From the NCBI GenBank assembly GCA_024803745.1, contig JANJXV010000043.1, positions 8,984,018 through 9,048,017 on the forward strand: a stretch of DNA of 64,000 nt, in the 5' to 3' direction. Both the position numbers and the translations under genes were made by a program. Source of the stretch: Megascapheus bottae (Eukaryota; Chordata; Mammalia; Rodentia; Geomyidae). Under the pieces are notes generated by a model, which did no database searches, had not been told where the DNA came from, and worked only from the letters and a program-made list of their open reading frames with translations. Shown here piece after piece: positions 1 to 12,589 of the stretch. Each line of letters begins with the position of its first letter. The first letter of the stretch is position 1.

Positions 1-81
1 GTAGAGCTCTAGCCTTGAGAAAGTCCAAGGACAGTGCTCAGGCCCTGAGTTCAAGCCCAGGACTGGCAAAAAAAAAAAAAA
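1..81 (+). mobile_element. Dimeric ID-like SINE, 3' part, cut by the window edge
   Basis: Family description: two tRNA/ID-like units in tandem, about 190 bp plus poly(A). The first unit carries A- and B-box-like TGGCCTAGTGG and GGTTCGATTCC; the second starts GAGGCTCAAGTGGTAGAG and ends CCCAGGACTGGC plus A tail. Such dimers resemble the SINEs described in Geomyoidea. This copy has only the second unit and the tail. Confidence 0.85.
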
Positions 82-116
82 AAAAGAGAGATAACCACCC
101 ATGGTCACTGAGAGTG

Positions 117-119
<3 letters not shown>

Positions 120-158
<39 letters not shown>
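120..158. repeat. (TG)n microsatellite
   Basis: About 19 TG repeats. Confidence 0.95.
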
Positions 159-168
<10 letters not shown>

Positions 169-417
169 AGAGAGGGAGGGAGAGAGGGGGGGTAGGTAGG
201 GTGCATAGATAAATTCTAACAATAGAAATGCCCAAGCTGAAGAGAAACTTGAAAAGGCTACAGGCAGACACTATACTTCCTTCCCCTTGCCTCCTCTGTC
301 TCAGTTTCCCTCTAGCCTGATTTTCTGGTGACTGCCTCTTTCCTCTCACACACAAATCTCACATCAAACACTAGCAATGGCCCAAATAACTGCTTCTCTT
401 CCTCACCTAGCCTGACA

Positions 418-418
<1 letters not shown>

Positions 419-462
<44 letters not shown>
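419..462. repeat. (TG)n microsatellite
   Basis: About 21 TG repeats, continued by imperfect TGTC steps to 486. Confidence 0.95.
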
Positions 463-463
<1 letters not shown>

Positions 464-479
464 TGTCTGTGTGTGTCTG

Positions 480-712
480 TGTCTGTGCTAGTACTAGTGA
501 TTGAACTCCGGGCCTGGGCCCTGTCCCTAGGGTTTTGCTCTCAAAGCTGGTGCTCTACTACTTGAACCACAGTTCCATGTCTCCTTCTGGCATTTTTTTG
601 CTGGCTTACTGGAGTTAAGAGAGTCATGAACTTCCTGCCTAGGCAGGAACTCAGATTATCACACCCAGCCTCCTGAGTCGATTACCAACATGAGCCACCA
701 GATCCCAGCGAC
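480..712 (-). mobile_element. Composite SINE, reverse
   Basis: Its tail end joins a TG repeat (420-478). Confidence 0.83.
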
Positions 713-1260
713 ACTCTCATCTTACGGAACTAAAGACGACGCCCTAAACATCTCTGGCCAAATTCCTCTGCGTACTGGAACCTCTCTGACCACCAGGGAC
801 ATTTCCACACCTATCTCAAAACTTTGGTCTGCTTGCAATTTTCCCTTTGCCCTATAGGATGCCGGTCGCCTCTTGCCACTGAGACTTCCATCTCTCTTCC
901 TTCTCTCTGGAGGGTGACTGCCTCTCCCTTCACTTGGCTTAAAGTCCTCTCAGACTTTAAGACTCAATTGAGGAGCTGGAGATGTGGGTCTGTGCTTGCC
1001 TAGCATTTGTTGGGGGGGGAGGAAAGGACTCAATTTAGGCATCACCACCGCCAGGAAAATTCCATTGCAACCAGGCTGGTTTTGGTACCTCTCCTCTGCC
1101 CCCACAACGTTCTGGAAATATCCCTGTCACTACCCATACCATGCCATGTCACAGGGACTGCTGATGGGATTGAGCTAGGATCTTGGCGGAGGCTCTAGTC
1201 AGGGCTTTTTGACCTACAGAGGACATCCAGGGCTTCTCTCCCACAGGCTAGGCAAGTCCT

Positions 1261-1500
1261 ATACCTGGAAGCCACGCCCCATGACAAAGCCACGCCCAGT
1301 ACAAACCCATACCCAGTCGTATGGCCACACCCACCAGGTAACCAGGCCAGTCACTAAGTTATGTTATACCACCTGGACACACCCACAACCCAACCACGCC
1401 CCACCTTAAAAGCCACGCCCACCCACAGGCCACGCCCCCACCAAACAGCCACACCCCCGGCAGTGAGTCACATCCCCAAACCACGCCCCCTACAAATAGG
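1261..1500. repeat. Array of CCACGCCC-type GC boxes
   Basis: About a dozen CCACGCCC/CCACACCC at irregular 12-25 bp spacing. It directly follows ID-like GGCTAGGCAAGTCCTATACC (reverse). Confidence 0.85.
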
Positions 1501-1664
1501 CACTGAGTCTGCATCTTGTCACTTAGCAGAAGCCAGCTGTCCACAGCTGAGAACAGGTAAACATGGCTGCTGGGGGTCAGGTGCTGCTTTCCACCTCCTT
1601 GACCTTGACTCTGGTCCAGCTCCCATCCTCACACACCTGGAGAAGCGTGCATGCCTGTGTTATC

Positions 1665-1795
1665 GTTTGTTGTTTTTGAGTTAGGCTCTCATCACAAAGC
1701 CCAGACTGGCCTTAAAACTCAACAACATCCTCCTGCTTCAACTTCCTGTGTGCTGGGACTCTAAGCATGTCCTATTATGCCCTGCTGTTAGTATT
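1665..1795 (-). mobile_element. B1-like SINE fragment
   Basis: A reversed B1-type monomer (GGCTCTCATCACAAAGCCCAG ... GCTGGGACTCTAAGCATG), old and diverged. Confidence 0.6.
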
Positions 1796-2007
1796 GTTCT
1801 CCTGCAGACAACCCTCCATAGCATTCATTCTGTTTCATGCATACATTTAACTAGTATTTACTCAGCACCTACTATATGCTAAGGTTGTAGACTAGACCCT
1901 GTGACTAACAGTCACCAAATGGCTTGAAAACAAATGAGTAAAACAAAAGCCCCACCTACAGGACAGGACCTTATATGATATGGAGAATCCATGAAGATAC
2001 GTGTGTG

Positions 2008-2236
2008 TGCGCCAGTCCTGGATTTGAACTCAGGACCTAGGCACTATCCCCAAGCTTTTATGCTCAAGACCAGCACTCTACCGATTGTACCACAGCTCCA
2101 CTTCAGACTCGTTGATGGTTAATTGAAGATGAGTTTCATGGATTTTACTGTCTGGGCTGGCTTTGAACTGTGATCCTCAGATCTCAGCCTCCTAAGTAGC
2201 TAGGATTACAGGTGCCTGCCACTGTGCCCAGCTCAG
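2008..2236 (-). mobile_element. Composite SINE, reverse
   Basis: Full length, CAGTCCTGGATTTGAACTC to TGCCACTGTGCCC. Confidence 0.86.
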
Positions 2237-2637
2237 ACAAGATAAAGAAGTCAGCAATACAAAATCTGTTAGAAGTACAATCAGAAAAAAGAGGACAAGG
2301 AGAGGCCAGGCAGTATACAGACATCCAATTTAAAGTACCTACAAGACATCTCCCCATGAAGCTATGACTCTAGGCACTTCCTTCCCTCATCTGCTCTTAA
2401 TCTCCCCCTCACCCATACTGTACTAGTCAAGACTGAACTTTAGTACAATTCTCATTTCTACCCCAGGACTTTTGTACATGCTTCTGCCTGTAACTTTCTC
2501 TCTAGATACCCTTCCTCCCTTCCTTCAGATTCTGCAGATTCTGCTTTGCTTCTGGGGTGAGGGGAAGCTCTGGGGCCTGGGAGGGGTGATGTGTCCCCTC
2601 TTTTATTGCTTCAATGCTTATGTTAAAACATAAGATA

Positions 2638-2986
2638 AGCCGGGCACTCATGACTCACGCCTGTAAGCCCAGATACTCAGGAGGTTCAAAGCCAGCCTGG
2701 TCAGTAAAGTTTGTGAGACTCTTATCTCCATCGAACCACCAAAGAGCCAGAAATGGAACTGTGAAGCCAGGCAGGGTGACTCACACCTGTAATCCTAGCT
2801 ACTCAAGAGGCTGAGATCCGAGGATCACGATTCAAAGCCAGCCTGGGCCCTAAAGAACGTGAGACTCTTAACTCCAATTCCTTAGTAGAAAACGGGAAGT
2901 GCGGCTGTGGCTCAAGGGGTAGGGCAGTAGCTAAAGAGCTCAGGGACAATGACCAAGCCCAGAGTTCAAACTCCATGACAGAAGAA
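2638..2986 (+). mobile_element. Composite SINE (Alu/B1-like head, ID-like tail), one truncated and one full copy
   Basis: Family description: a 7SL-like head with GGTGGCTCACGCCTGTAATCC and CAGGAGGCTGAGATCTGAGG, a linker with AACCACCAGAAA, and an ID-like tail GTGGCTCAAGTGGTAGAG ending AGTTCAAGCCCCATGAC. Here a truncated copy (2638-2760) is followed by a full copy (2765-2986), whose A tail has become a GA/GAA tract. Confidence 0.88.
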
Positions 2987-3135
2987 GAGGAAGAGGAAGG
3001 AGAAGAAGAAGGAGAAGGAGAAGGAGAAGAAGAGGAGGAGGGGGAGGAGGAACAAGAAGAAGAAGAAGAAGAAGAAGAAGAAGAAGAAGAAGAAGAAGAA
3101 GAAGAAGAAGAAGAAGAAGAAGAAGAAGAAGAAGA
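2975..3135. repeat. GAA/GGA tract with a pure (GAA)~27 core
   Basis: The mixed purine part is 2975-3052 and pure AAG repeats run 3053-3134. It grew from the A tail of the composite SINE at 2765-2986. Confidence 0.95.
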
Positions 3136-3887
3136 GATTCTCCTATCTCTGCCTCCCGAGTAGCTGAGATTATAGGTGGGCCCAACCTGAGCTTAGGTCT
3201 CTTCCTCCTGCCCTCCCTCCCACTTCCTTCTTTTGTGGAACTGGGATTTGAAATCAGGGCCTCATGCTCAAGCTTGGGCTTTGGTATTGATTGGGAAAGC
3301 ACTGAAGAGGCCTCTGCTGAAGGCTGCTTAAACATTTCCCACGCTTTCTGGGAACAAGAAGGTGCTCCCTAAATGAAACACCCCTGCCCTTCTTCTCCTC
3401 CCTTCCCTGCAGTCCTCACAAAGCTGAGAGGGAGACTGGAGGAAGGCAGAAAGCAGAAGATACAGGTAGACCTGCTGCAGGCTCTGGAATGGCAGACAGC
3501 CTGGCAAGAGGGCTGCCAGCATGAAGACTGCTGGAGGATTTACAATCTCCAGGGAGAAGCCGTTCTGCCAAAGGCTCTCCTCCAGCAGAGATGGTTTATG
3601 GCTGGGAAGGACCCAAAGCTGGAGGCAGGGGCAGGCTTCCTCCGGCTTGGTCTTCTCCATGCTTGGGAGTGGGGGTGGGGGAGAAACTGCTTGTGTGGAT
3701 AATGGAGTGGAGAGGGAATTCACGCTGCTGAGATTTCTAAATCCATCTGCCTCTCGCAAATTAGCCTTCGCGGCCATCCCACCATCTCTCTCACTGAGCA
3801 CCTACTGTGTGCCTGCCTGCTGCGCCCATTCCCTCTCCTCAGTCCCCAGGAAGTAAACTGGATTTAGACACACTGAAGTATTTATTC

Positions 3888-4340
3888 CAGCTGAGCACCG
3901 GCGATACCCACCTGTCATCCTAGCTATCCAGGAAGCTGAGATCTGACGGTCAATGCCAGCCTGGGTAGAAAAGTCCGTGAGGGGCCGGGAGTTTGGCCTA
4001 GTGGTTAAAGTGCTTGCCTAGCATGCATGAAGACCCAGGTTCAATTCCTCGGTACCACATACATAGAAAAAAGCCGGAAGTAGTGTTGAGGCTCAAGTGG
4101 TAGAGCTCTAGCCTTGAGAAAGTCCAAGGACAGTGCTCAGGCCCTGAGCTCAAGCCCAGGACTGGCAAAAAAAAAAAAAAAAAAAAAAGAAAAGTCCGTG
4201 AGACGCTTATCTCTAGTGAACCAACCAAAAGCTGGAGGTGGAGATGTGGCTCAAATGGTAGATGGCCAAAAGAAAAAAAAAAAAAAGCTAAGGGCTAGTG
4301 CTCAGGCCTTAAGTTCGAGCCCCAGTCCTGGCATATGTGT
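3888..4340 (+). mobile_element. Composite SINE interrupted by a dimeric SINE
   Basis: The head is 3888-3980, the rest 4203-4340. The tail carries an internal A15 run and ends in (AC)n. Confidence 0.88.
3982..4188 (+). mobile_element. Dimeric ID-like SINE nested in a composite SINE
   Basis: Full length with a 22-nt A tail. GAAAAGTCCGTGAG flanks both sides (ends 3980 and 4202), so the target duplication is intact. It interrupts the composite SINE at 3888-4340. Confidence 0.92.
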
Positions 4341-4624
4341 GTGCGCACACACACACACACACACACACACTACCCAGGGGGTAGGACAGACTCAGTTCTC
4401 CTTGACTAATAAGCAAAGTGAAGTTTAGAGAGATTAAATAATTTCCCCCAGGGGTCATAACAGCTACTAAATTGCAGGCTCGAATTCAACCCCAGATATA
4501 GTTAACTCAAAATGCTACCACTAACTGATCATCTGCTATGAAAGGCAGTAGACTGGGAACTTTCCAATACAACATGTTGGACACACATGCGGTGCTGGGT
4601 AGTTCTGTTGGAGACATAAAATGA

Positions 4625-4785
4625 AGGCCTGGGAATAGGGCTTAGTGGTAGAGTGCTTGCCTAGCATGCATGAAGCCCTAGGTTCGATTCCTCAGTACCA
4701 CATACACAGAAAAGGCTGGAAGTGGTGTTGTGGGTCTAGTGGTAGAATGGTAGACTTGGGCTAAAGAAACTCGGTGCCTGGGCAG
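4625..4785 (+). mobile_element. Dimeric ID-like SINE, 3' part degraded
   Basis: The first unit is complete (TAGTGGTAGAGTGCTTGCC, GGTTCGATTCC). The second unit decays into the ATGG repeat that follows. Confidence 0.8.
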
Positions 4786-5045
4786 ATGGATGGCTGAACG
4801 ATAGATGATGGATAGTGGAAAGAAGGCTGTGTGGATGGCTGGGTGGGTACAGAGATGGTTGCAGGATGGATGGATGGATGGATGGATGAGTAGAGAGATT
4901 GACGAAAGGATGGATGATGGATGATGGGCGGCAGGTGATGAATGATGAGGGCTGGGTGCAGGGATGGATGATGGATGGAAAGACAGACTGGGCACGAGAC
5001 GAGCTGGTGGATGCCTGGATGGATGGATGGACGGGAATCCGGACA
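4770..5045. repeat. Degenerate ATGG/TGGA tetranucleotide array
   Basis: Runs of GGATGGATGG (4865-4888, 5018-5032) inside an imperfect array. Confidence 0.85.
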
Positions 5046-6484
5046 GCAGGACTCTCCCCACAGCAGTTCACTGGAGACTTCCTCTCTGATCAGTGTGAGG
5101 TGCATGGAGAAAGTTGGGGGGCGGGAAAGGTAGTTTCTCAGACTCCTCAGAACCCCTTGTGTCACAGCCCCATCCCAGGACCCACCGGCAATCGTTTGGT
5201 ATTTTCACCTCACCCACAAATCCCTTTGGCAAGGCACAGGAGGAGGAGGGGACACACACGACACCAGCCTTCAGCAGGTGACAAGAATCAACCCAGCTAC
5301 AAAGGCGCCAGAGCGCAGAGCAGAGGCACCGGGGCCTTCGCATGTACACTTGCACACATGAAAACATGCCACGCGTGCACACTGACACACTTACGGAATC
5401 CCCTGTCACTCATGCACGAGGGCCATGATGTGCATGCCAAGACAGCAAACCCATTGGCAAAGACTTATTGGCACACAGTGGCACGCGCCTCCATGCATGT
5501 GCACACACAATTCCAGTTCGGAGACTTGTGCGTGCACACAGTCTACATGCCAGCGCCAGTGTTTGCACAGGGGCACGCATGTGTGCGTGCATGGACACAC
5601 TGACACTCGGGAGGAGAGAGAGGGGAACTTGGCTTCTGGCTTCAGTCTCCTCCCCCATATCTATGCACACCCCAAAACACAGGCAGCAACATACACACAC
5701 ATGCCCAGACAGAGCCTGGCAATGTCACTCCATGTCACACACACACACGCACACACACACACACACTCTGGGTTCATCTAGTGGCTTCCAGTGTGAGAAC
5801 TTGCACCTTGTGTCCAGCTCAGGACCACCTCTGGGCAGAGCCCCCCACAAATACTTGTGTGCACCCTGAGGGAGCCGAGCCCCCTTTCTTTCTGGGAGGG
5901 GCAGTGTAATGGTTGGGGGGGGATAGATAGGTGGGGGGGTTGGCACGGCCTGGGCCCTTGCCTTGTATTGGGGTGAATCGTGCAAAGACATTGGGGCAGG
6001 TGGGGAGGGGGTTCCTAGAGGGGAACGTGGGGAGGGGCCGGGCTGGGGCGAGTTTGCAAGGGGGGCGCCCCCTTCCTTCTGAAGAGAGGGGAAGCCAGGA
6101 CACCGAGGGGGAGGGGAGGGGGCGGCCCCATCCCCACCCCCCACCCACACACCTGCCAGCCAGGGTGGGCGACTCGAGGGGGGGGTGCAGAAAGAGTTGG
6201 CACTTGGGAGGGAGAAGAGAGACAGCGGAGAGAGAGGTGCAAAGTCTGAGACAGCGCCGCAGGGATGGAGACCAGACAGGGGAGAGAGGGGGAGACTGAG
6301 AGGGAGGAAGTGTGCAGAGAGAGACAGGCGGAGCCGCCCCCTCCCCAGACCACCCGCCCCCTCTCTCCCGGGGTCCCCCTCCCCCTGGCACCCCACTCCG
6401 CTGGGACCCGCTCCATTCCGCAGCCCTGGCCGCCCCCCTCCCGGGGTGTGTGGGGGGGAGCTGGAGGGAGCCCGGCTCCGTTCA

Positions 6485-7135
<651 letters not shown>

Positions 7136-7439
7136 CGGCTCCCGCCCCGAGCCTGGCGGGGGTCTGGGGGCGCCCCCACCCCGGCCTCCGCACCCCTTCC
7201 TCTGGGGCCAGCAGGTGGGAGACCCCCCACTTTCTAAGTCTGTCCCTCCCGGGGGTGCTCCCATCCCCTCCCCCCGAGGGTCTCCCGGGGCCCTGCGGAG
7301 ACCCCACCCTGGAGAGGGCGTGCGGCCCATCACGACCCCCCCCCGGAGCTGGCAGGGGGCGGTGGGGGTCAGCACGTCTCCACCCACCTGCTACAGCGAG
7401 GGCTCCCCCAAACGCGGAGGGGCACGGGGGAGAGACGGG

Positions 7440-7740
7440 ACCCCCTTACTCTGGGGGAGAGACAGGACTTCCGTGCGCTCTAGGGGACAGACAGGGCCCC
7501 AAGCACGCGGGGAGCGGGGGACAGGACCCCCATGCGCTCCGGGGGGTCGGAACCCCCATGCGCTCCGGGGAGAACGGGACCCCATGCGCTCCGGGGGGAG
7601 GACGGGACCCCCATGCGCTCCGGGGAGGACGGGACCCCCATGCGCTCAGGACGCACATGCGCCCCCACGCGCTCCCAGGCAGACGGCGCCCTCGTGCGCT
7701 CCCAGGGGAGGGACGGGACCCCCGTGCGCTCCGAGGGGGG
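7440..7740. repeat. GC-rich minisatellite, ~25-30 bp units
   Basis: Degenerate tandem units with the core CCCCCATGCGCTCCGGGG. About eight to nine copies of ATGCGCTC/GTGCGCTC follow one another. It lies 300-600 bp upstream of the OLFM2 TATA box. Confidence 0.8.
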
Positions 7741-8339
7741 CTCGAGCGGGGGGGGGACCCCGGGTGGAGCTGGGGAGCTCCCGGGCCGGCGCGGGCCCCG
7801 CGGGGTGACCAGGTCCCCGGGCAGGGCTGGGTCGCCCCCCCACCCCCCCCATGCCCAGTCCGGGATGGTGAACTCGAACCTGGGGCCGGGCGGGACTGGG
7901 CCCGGGGGCGGGGCGGGGCTCGGGCCCGGCCGGCCGCGGGGCTCGGTCCGGGCGTCCGGCCGCCGCTCTGCCCCCTCCCGGCGTCCCCGCGTCACCCCGC
8001 GCCGTCGCCCGCCGTCTGGAGGCGGCCATGACTCAGCCTTTGCGGCCGCCGCCGCCGGCCAGGGCTGGCAGAGGGGGGACCGGCGCCAAGCTGGGGGGGG
8101 GGCGATGGCAGGGAAGTGGGGGTCGTCGCGGGCCGTTTGCGGGGCTCACCCGGGGGACCCCCACCCCCCGGCCACGACCTCTCCGCGCCCGCCGCGCGCG
8201 CGTCCTCCACCACCGAGGGGCCGCGCAGCTCACAGGTGCTTCGGAGGTTTATTTAACACCTACTATTGTCCAGTCACCGAGGGCGGCCAGACATGCCTGA
8301 CTGCGGCTGGGAGGCGACAGGAGGGGGGGGGGGGGGGGA

Positions 8340-8595
8340 AGGCCAGGTGCGGTGGCCCTGGCCGGTTCATCTCAGCCACTCAGGGGGCTGAGGGCTGAGG
8401 ATTCTCGGTTCAAGGCCACCCCGGGGAAGGAAAGTCTGTGAGACTCTGATCTCCCATTAACCACCACCAAAAAAGAAACAGAAAAAGGCAGAAGTGGCCC
8501 TGTGGCTCAAGTGGTAGAGCGCCTAGCCCTGGGTGGAAAAAAAAAGCCCAGGGACAGAGCTTGGACTCTGAGTTCAAGCCTCATGACTAACAGAA
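8340..8595 (+). mobile_element. Composite SINE
   Basis: Full length at the edge of the CpG island, so CpG dinucleotides in the head are well preserved. Confidence 0.88.
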
Positions 8596-8984
8596 AGAAA
8601 ACAGAAAGAAGAAGAGAGGATTAAAGCATCCTAGACATTGATTGATTGATTGATTGATTGATTGCGGGGACTATCCTTCTGCAAGGCACCTGAGGGATAC
8701 TGCATGTCTCTCCCCTCTGCTCCTCACCCCTCCTCTCTGCTCTGTCCCACCAGCTCATCTGGGGATTTCCTGGCCACAGGGTTTTACCAAACCCCTCCAA
8801 GTCAATCCCCAATCCCCAGAAACACCCAGCATGCCTTGCCTTGGGGCGGGCTCCCCAGAGACCTCAGCCAGTGCTGCAGGATTTTGTATTTTTATATTTC
8901 GCACTTTCCCTCACCCTCTCCAGACATCTGGGCCCCTAACCACTCTCCAGCCTCTGCCCTATTTCAGTTTATTTACTTGGTTGT

Positions 8985-9170
8985 TTATTGTCAGTCCTGG
9001 GGTTTGAACTCAGGGCCTGGGCACTGTCTCTGAGCTTCTTTTGCACTACCACCTGAGCCACAGCTCCACTGTGAGTTTTCTGGTGGCTCACTGGAGTCTC
9101 ACTGTCTTTCCTCTCTGAACTGGCTTTGAACCATGATCCTCATGTCTCAGCCTCCTGAGGGATTACAGGT
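8985..9170 (-). mobile_element. Composite SINE, reverse
   Basis: The head is truncated after CAGCCTCCTGAGGG. Confidence 0.84.
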
Positions 9171-9296
9171 ACCTGACCTTCTCCTCCTCCTCCGTCCTCT
9201 CTCTCTCTCTTTTTCTCCCCCCCACAAAGCCTTCTGCATGCTCCATAAGCAGCTTACAACTGATCTAACTTCCTCACCTCTTCCTCCTCTTCCTCT

Positions 9297-9592
9297 TTTT
9301 GTACTCAGGACTAGCACTCTACCACTTGAGCTACAGATCTACTTCTGGCTCTTTCTGCCGGCTCATTGGAGGGAAGGGTCTCATTGACTTTAGTCATAGG
9401 ACTTGAACTCTGGGCCTGAATGCTGTCCCTGAGCTCTTCAGCTCAAGGCTATCGCTCAACTACTTGAGCCACAATGCCATTTCCGGTTTCCTGGTGGTTA
9501 GTTGAGATAAGAGTCTTTGAACTGCAATCCTCAGATCTCAGCCTCCTGAATAGGTAGGGTTACAGGTGTGTGCCACAGACGCCTGGCTCAAG
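9297..9592 (-). mobile_element. Composite SINEs, reverse, one fragment and one full copy
   Basis: A tail/linker fragment (9297-9390) is followed by a full copy (9393-9592). Confidence 0.83.
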
Positions 9593-9673
9593 CAATTTCT
9601 TAACTAGAGACTTGCAACTAGGCCCAACAATTCCATCTCCTCCTGCCCCTCCCCACAAAGAATATTTAATCAG

Positions 9674-9898
9674 GCCCAGAGTTTGGCCTAGTGGTAGAGT
9701 GCTTGCCTAGCATGCAGGAAGACCCGGGTTCGATTCCTTGGTACCACATACTTAGAAAAAGCCAGAAGTGGTGCTGAGGCTCAAGTGGTAGAGCTCTAGC
9801 CTTGAGAAAAATCCAAGGACAGTGCTCAGGCCCTGAGCTCAAGCCTAAGACTGGCCAAAAAAAAAAACAAAAAAAAAAGAAAGAAAAAGGAAAAAAAA
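9674..9898 (+). mobile_element. Dimeric ID-like SINE with perfect target duplication
   Basis: Flanked by AAGAATATTTAATCAG on both sides (ends 9673 and 9915). The A-rich tail is long and interrupted. Confidence 0.92.
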
Positions 9899-10050
9899 AA
9901 AGAATATTTAATCAGAGGACATGGTCATGAATATTCATGAGCAGCGCTTTCCATAATGAATGAAACCACATGTCCATACCTGGAAAAGGACTGAATGAAG
10001 GCTCTATAGCAACACCAAGGAATGTCTCTTAGACTTAAAAGCAGCAAGCA

Positions 10051-10230
10051 GGGCCGGGAGTGTGGCCTAGTGGTAGAGTGCTTGCCTAGCATTCATGAAG
10101 ACCCAGGTTCAACTCCCCAGTACCACATACACAGAAAAAAACCAGAAGGATGCTGTGGCTCAAGCGGTAGAGCTCTAGCCTTGAGAAAGCCCAAGGACAG
10201 TGCCCAGGCCCTGAGTTCAAGCCCCAGGAC
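10051..10230 (+). mobile_element. Dimeric ID-like SINE
   Basis: Near full length, GGGCCGGGAGTGTGGCC to CCCCAGGACTAAGAGGG. The A tail is poor. Confidence 0.88.
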
Positions 10231-10557
10231 TAAGAGGGAAAACAACAAAGAGGAGAAAGCATTCACATACAGATACCACAAAGTAGATGAACCTCAAAGT
10301 ATTTTGCTAAGTAACAGAAGCTCAACAGAAAAGGACACATATTTTATGATTCCACTTAGACAAAGTATCCAGAAAATTGACAGGGACAGAGGAGATTTTG
10401 GACTGCAGGAGTCCTCACGTGGGGGTGACAGAAATTTCTTGAAACTGGGTTGGAGTGGTGGTTGCGTAACTCGGTACATTTATGAAAACGTATTGAGCTG
10501 TAATACGTCAACAGGTGGATTTTATAACTCTACAAAGCTGCTCAAAAGTTGCTCACT

Positions 10558-10840
10558 GAAGCCAGGTGCCATGGCTCACGCCTGTAATCCTAGCTACTCA
10601 AGAAGCTGAGATATGAGGATCAAGGTTCAAAGTCAGCCCGGGCACAAAAGGACCTGAGACTCTTCAATTAACCTCTAGAAAATGGGAAGTGGGGCTTAGC
10701 TCAAGAGTAGAGTGGTAGCCTTGAGCTGAAGAGCTCAGGGACAGTGCCCAGGCCTAAGGGTAGGGCAATAGCATTGACCTGAAGAGCACAAGGACAGTGC
10801 CTAGGCCAAGTTCAAGTCCCATGACCTCCCCCACACACAC
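10558..10840 (+). mobile_element. Composite SINE with partly duplicated tail
   Basis: The ID-like tail segment (AGCTCAAG...GACAGTGCC) occurs twice. Confidence 0.85.
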
Positions 10841-10849
10841 ACAAAAAAG

Positions 10850-11085
10850 CTGCACACTGTGTGTAGCTCACGCCTGTCACCCTAGCCACTCAGGAGACCT
10901 GAGATCTGAAGATCATGGTTCAAAACCAACTGGGCCAGCAAAGTCCATGAGACTCTGATCTCCAATGAACCACCAGAAAACCAGAAGTACTGCTGTAGCT
11001 CAAAGTGGCAGAACACTAACCTTTAGTGAAAGAGCTCCGGGACAGCACCAGAGCCCTGAGTTCAAGCCCCAGTACCAGCAGAAAA
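10850..11085 (+). mobile_element. Composite SINE
   Basis: Full length, directly after the previous copy. Confidence 0.86.
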
Positions 11086-11359
11086 TATTCAAGAATTTGA
11101 ATCCCTACCAAACACGTACAGACGTCTCATCATTTTCCTTTAAACAGCACAGCCTTACAGCTCTTTCTATAGCTTCAGCTGCATTAAATATTCTAAGTCA
11201 CTTAGAGACAAGTCAAATTTGGCTCTGCAAAGCTACATCATTATGCATGCAGAGATTTAGGCACCCATGACAACAACCCAAATCTCCTGAATCCCAACTC
11301 CCTGGAAATACCTGACAGGCACACTCAGATGCCTCCAAGATTGAGATAAGGCAGACTGA

Positions 11360-11582
11360 GTAAGGCTTGAACTCAGGCCTGAGCTTCTTTGTGCTCAGGG
11401 CTGGAGTTCTACCACTTGAACCACAGCACCACCTCCAGTTTTGTTTTGCTTATTTAGTGGTTCATTGGAGATAAAAGTCTCATGGAGACTTTTCTGCCCG
11501 GACTGGTTCGGAACTACAATCCTCAGATCTCAGCCTCCTGAGTAGCTAGAATGACAGGCACAAGCCACGAGTGCCCGGCTTA
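11360..11582 (-). mobile_element. Composite SINE, reverse
   Basis: Full length. Confidence 0.86.
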
Positions 11583-11659
11583 GATTTCATTTTAGAATTC
11601 ATTTTGGTTTTCTTAAAATATTGCACTAAAAAAAATTGTATCTTGGCTGTTTTGTTTTA

Positions 11660-11885
11660 GTTTTTTGGTCAGCTGTAGGACTTGAACTCAGGGCCTGGGG
11701 GCTGTCCCTGAGCTATTTTGATCAAGGCTAGAGCTCTACCACTTTGAGTCACAGCACCACTTCCAGTTTTCTGGTGGTTCATTGAAGATAAGAATGTCAT
11801 GGACATTCTTCCCCAGCCTGGCTTTGAACCATGGTCCTCAGATCTCAGCCTTAGCTAGGATTATAGTCTCTGACTCCCAGCCTTG
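11660..11885 (-). mobile_element. Composite SINE, reverse
   Basis: Full length. Confidence 0.86.
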
Positions 11886-11964
11886 GCTGGGGTTTTTATT
11901 TTGTATGTGTGTTTTGGAATTCCTTTAAAATTTATCCTTAAGGCCAGTACTTAACTGATTTATC

Positions 11965-12142
11965 TTTTTTTTTTTCTTTTTTTGCCAGTCCTGGCTTGAA
12001 CTCAGGAACTGAGCACTGTCCTTGGGCTTTCTCAAAGCTATTAACTCTACCACTTGAACCATAGCACCACTTCTGGCTTTTTCCAAGTATGTGGTACCGA
12101 GGCATCGAACCAGGGTCTTCAAGTAGGCTAAGCAAGCACTCC

Positions 12143-12143
<1 letters not shown>
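11965..12143 (-). mobile_element. Dimeric ID-like SINE, reverse, ending in a CA repeat
   Basis: A T-rich tail on the left, then both units reversed. The 5' end is replaced by (AC)n at 12144-12182. Confidence 0.88.

Positions 12144-12182
<39 letters not shown>
12144..12182. repeat. (CA)n microsatellite
   Basis: About 18 CA repeats at the end of a SINE. Confidence 0.95.
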
Positions 12183-12184
<2 letters not shown>

Positions 12185-12589
12185 TCTTGAACTAACCAAG
12201 TTCTACCACTAGTTACCACTAGGTGTCGCCCTTACTCTGCCAGCCTCAGCCTGCCTTCCCTGCAGCAATTATGAAGTGGTTAAGGCTTTTGGTTGTAATC
12301 TGTCTACCTGGCATGTTTACATGTTTTGGAAGACCCTGGGAGGAGGGAAGGGAGCTGCATCTTAGCTCTAAATACCAGTGCCCTCTAGAGACGTCAAAGT
12401 TCACCTGTGTTTATGGAAGAATTTCAGATATGGGTAAATAAGTTCCGTTTGCTTTTGCTTTTATTCTTATTAATGTTTACTTGAAGGACTAGCATTAGCA
12501 TCCAGGGCCATAGGCACACAGGCAAGCGTTCTCCCGCTAAGCTAGAGCCTCAATCCAAGATGGGTTTTCTTTTTCTTTCTTTCCTAGCA

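Noticed and set aside
2975..3335. Poly-Glu (plus) and poly-Leu (minus) frames
   Set aside because: Translation of the GAA/GGA repeat only.
3328..3801. 157-residue minus-strand frame as an OLFM2 exon
   Set aside because: It lacks the noelin coiled-coil pattern expected after the LAGQ/SEKI junction and has no usable splice sites in frame.
3785..3835. MIR-like GAGCACCTACTGTGTGCC (also near 1855 and 8245)
   Set aside because: The motif is suggestive of MIR/L2 but the matches are too short to delimit an element.
3982..4188. tRNA gene calls at SINE heads
   Set aside because: A- and B-box-like sequences are present, but the acceptor and anticodon arms do not form a tRNA, and the elements have A tails and target duplications.
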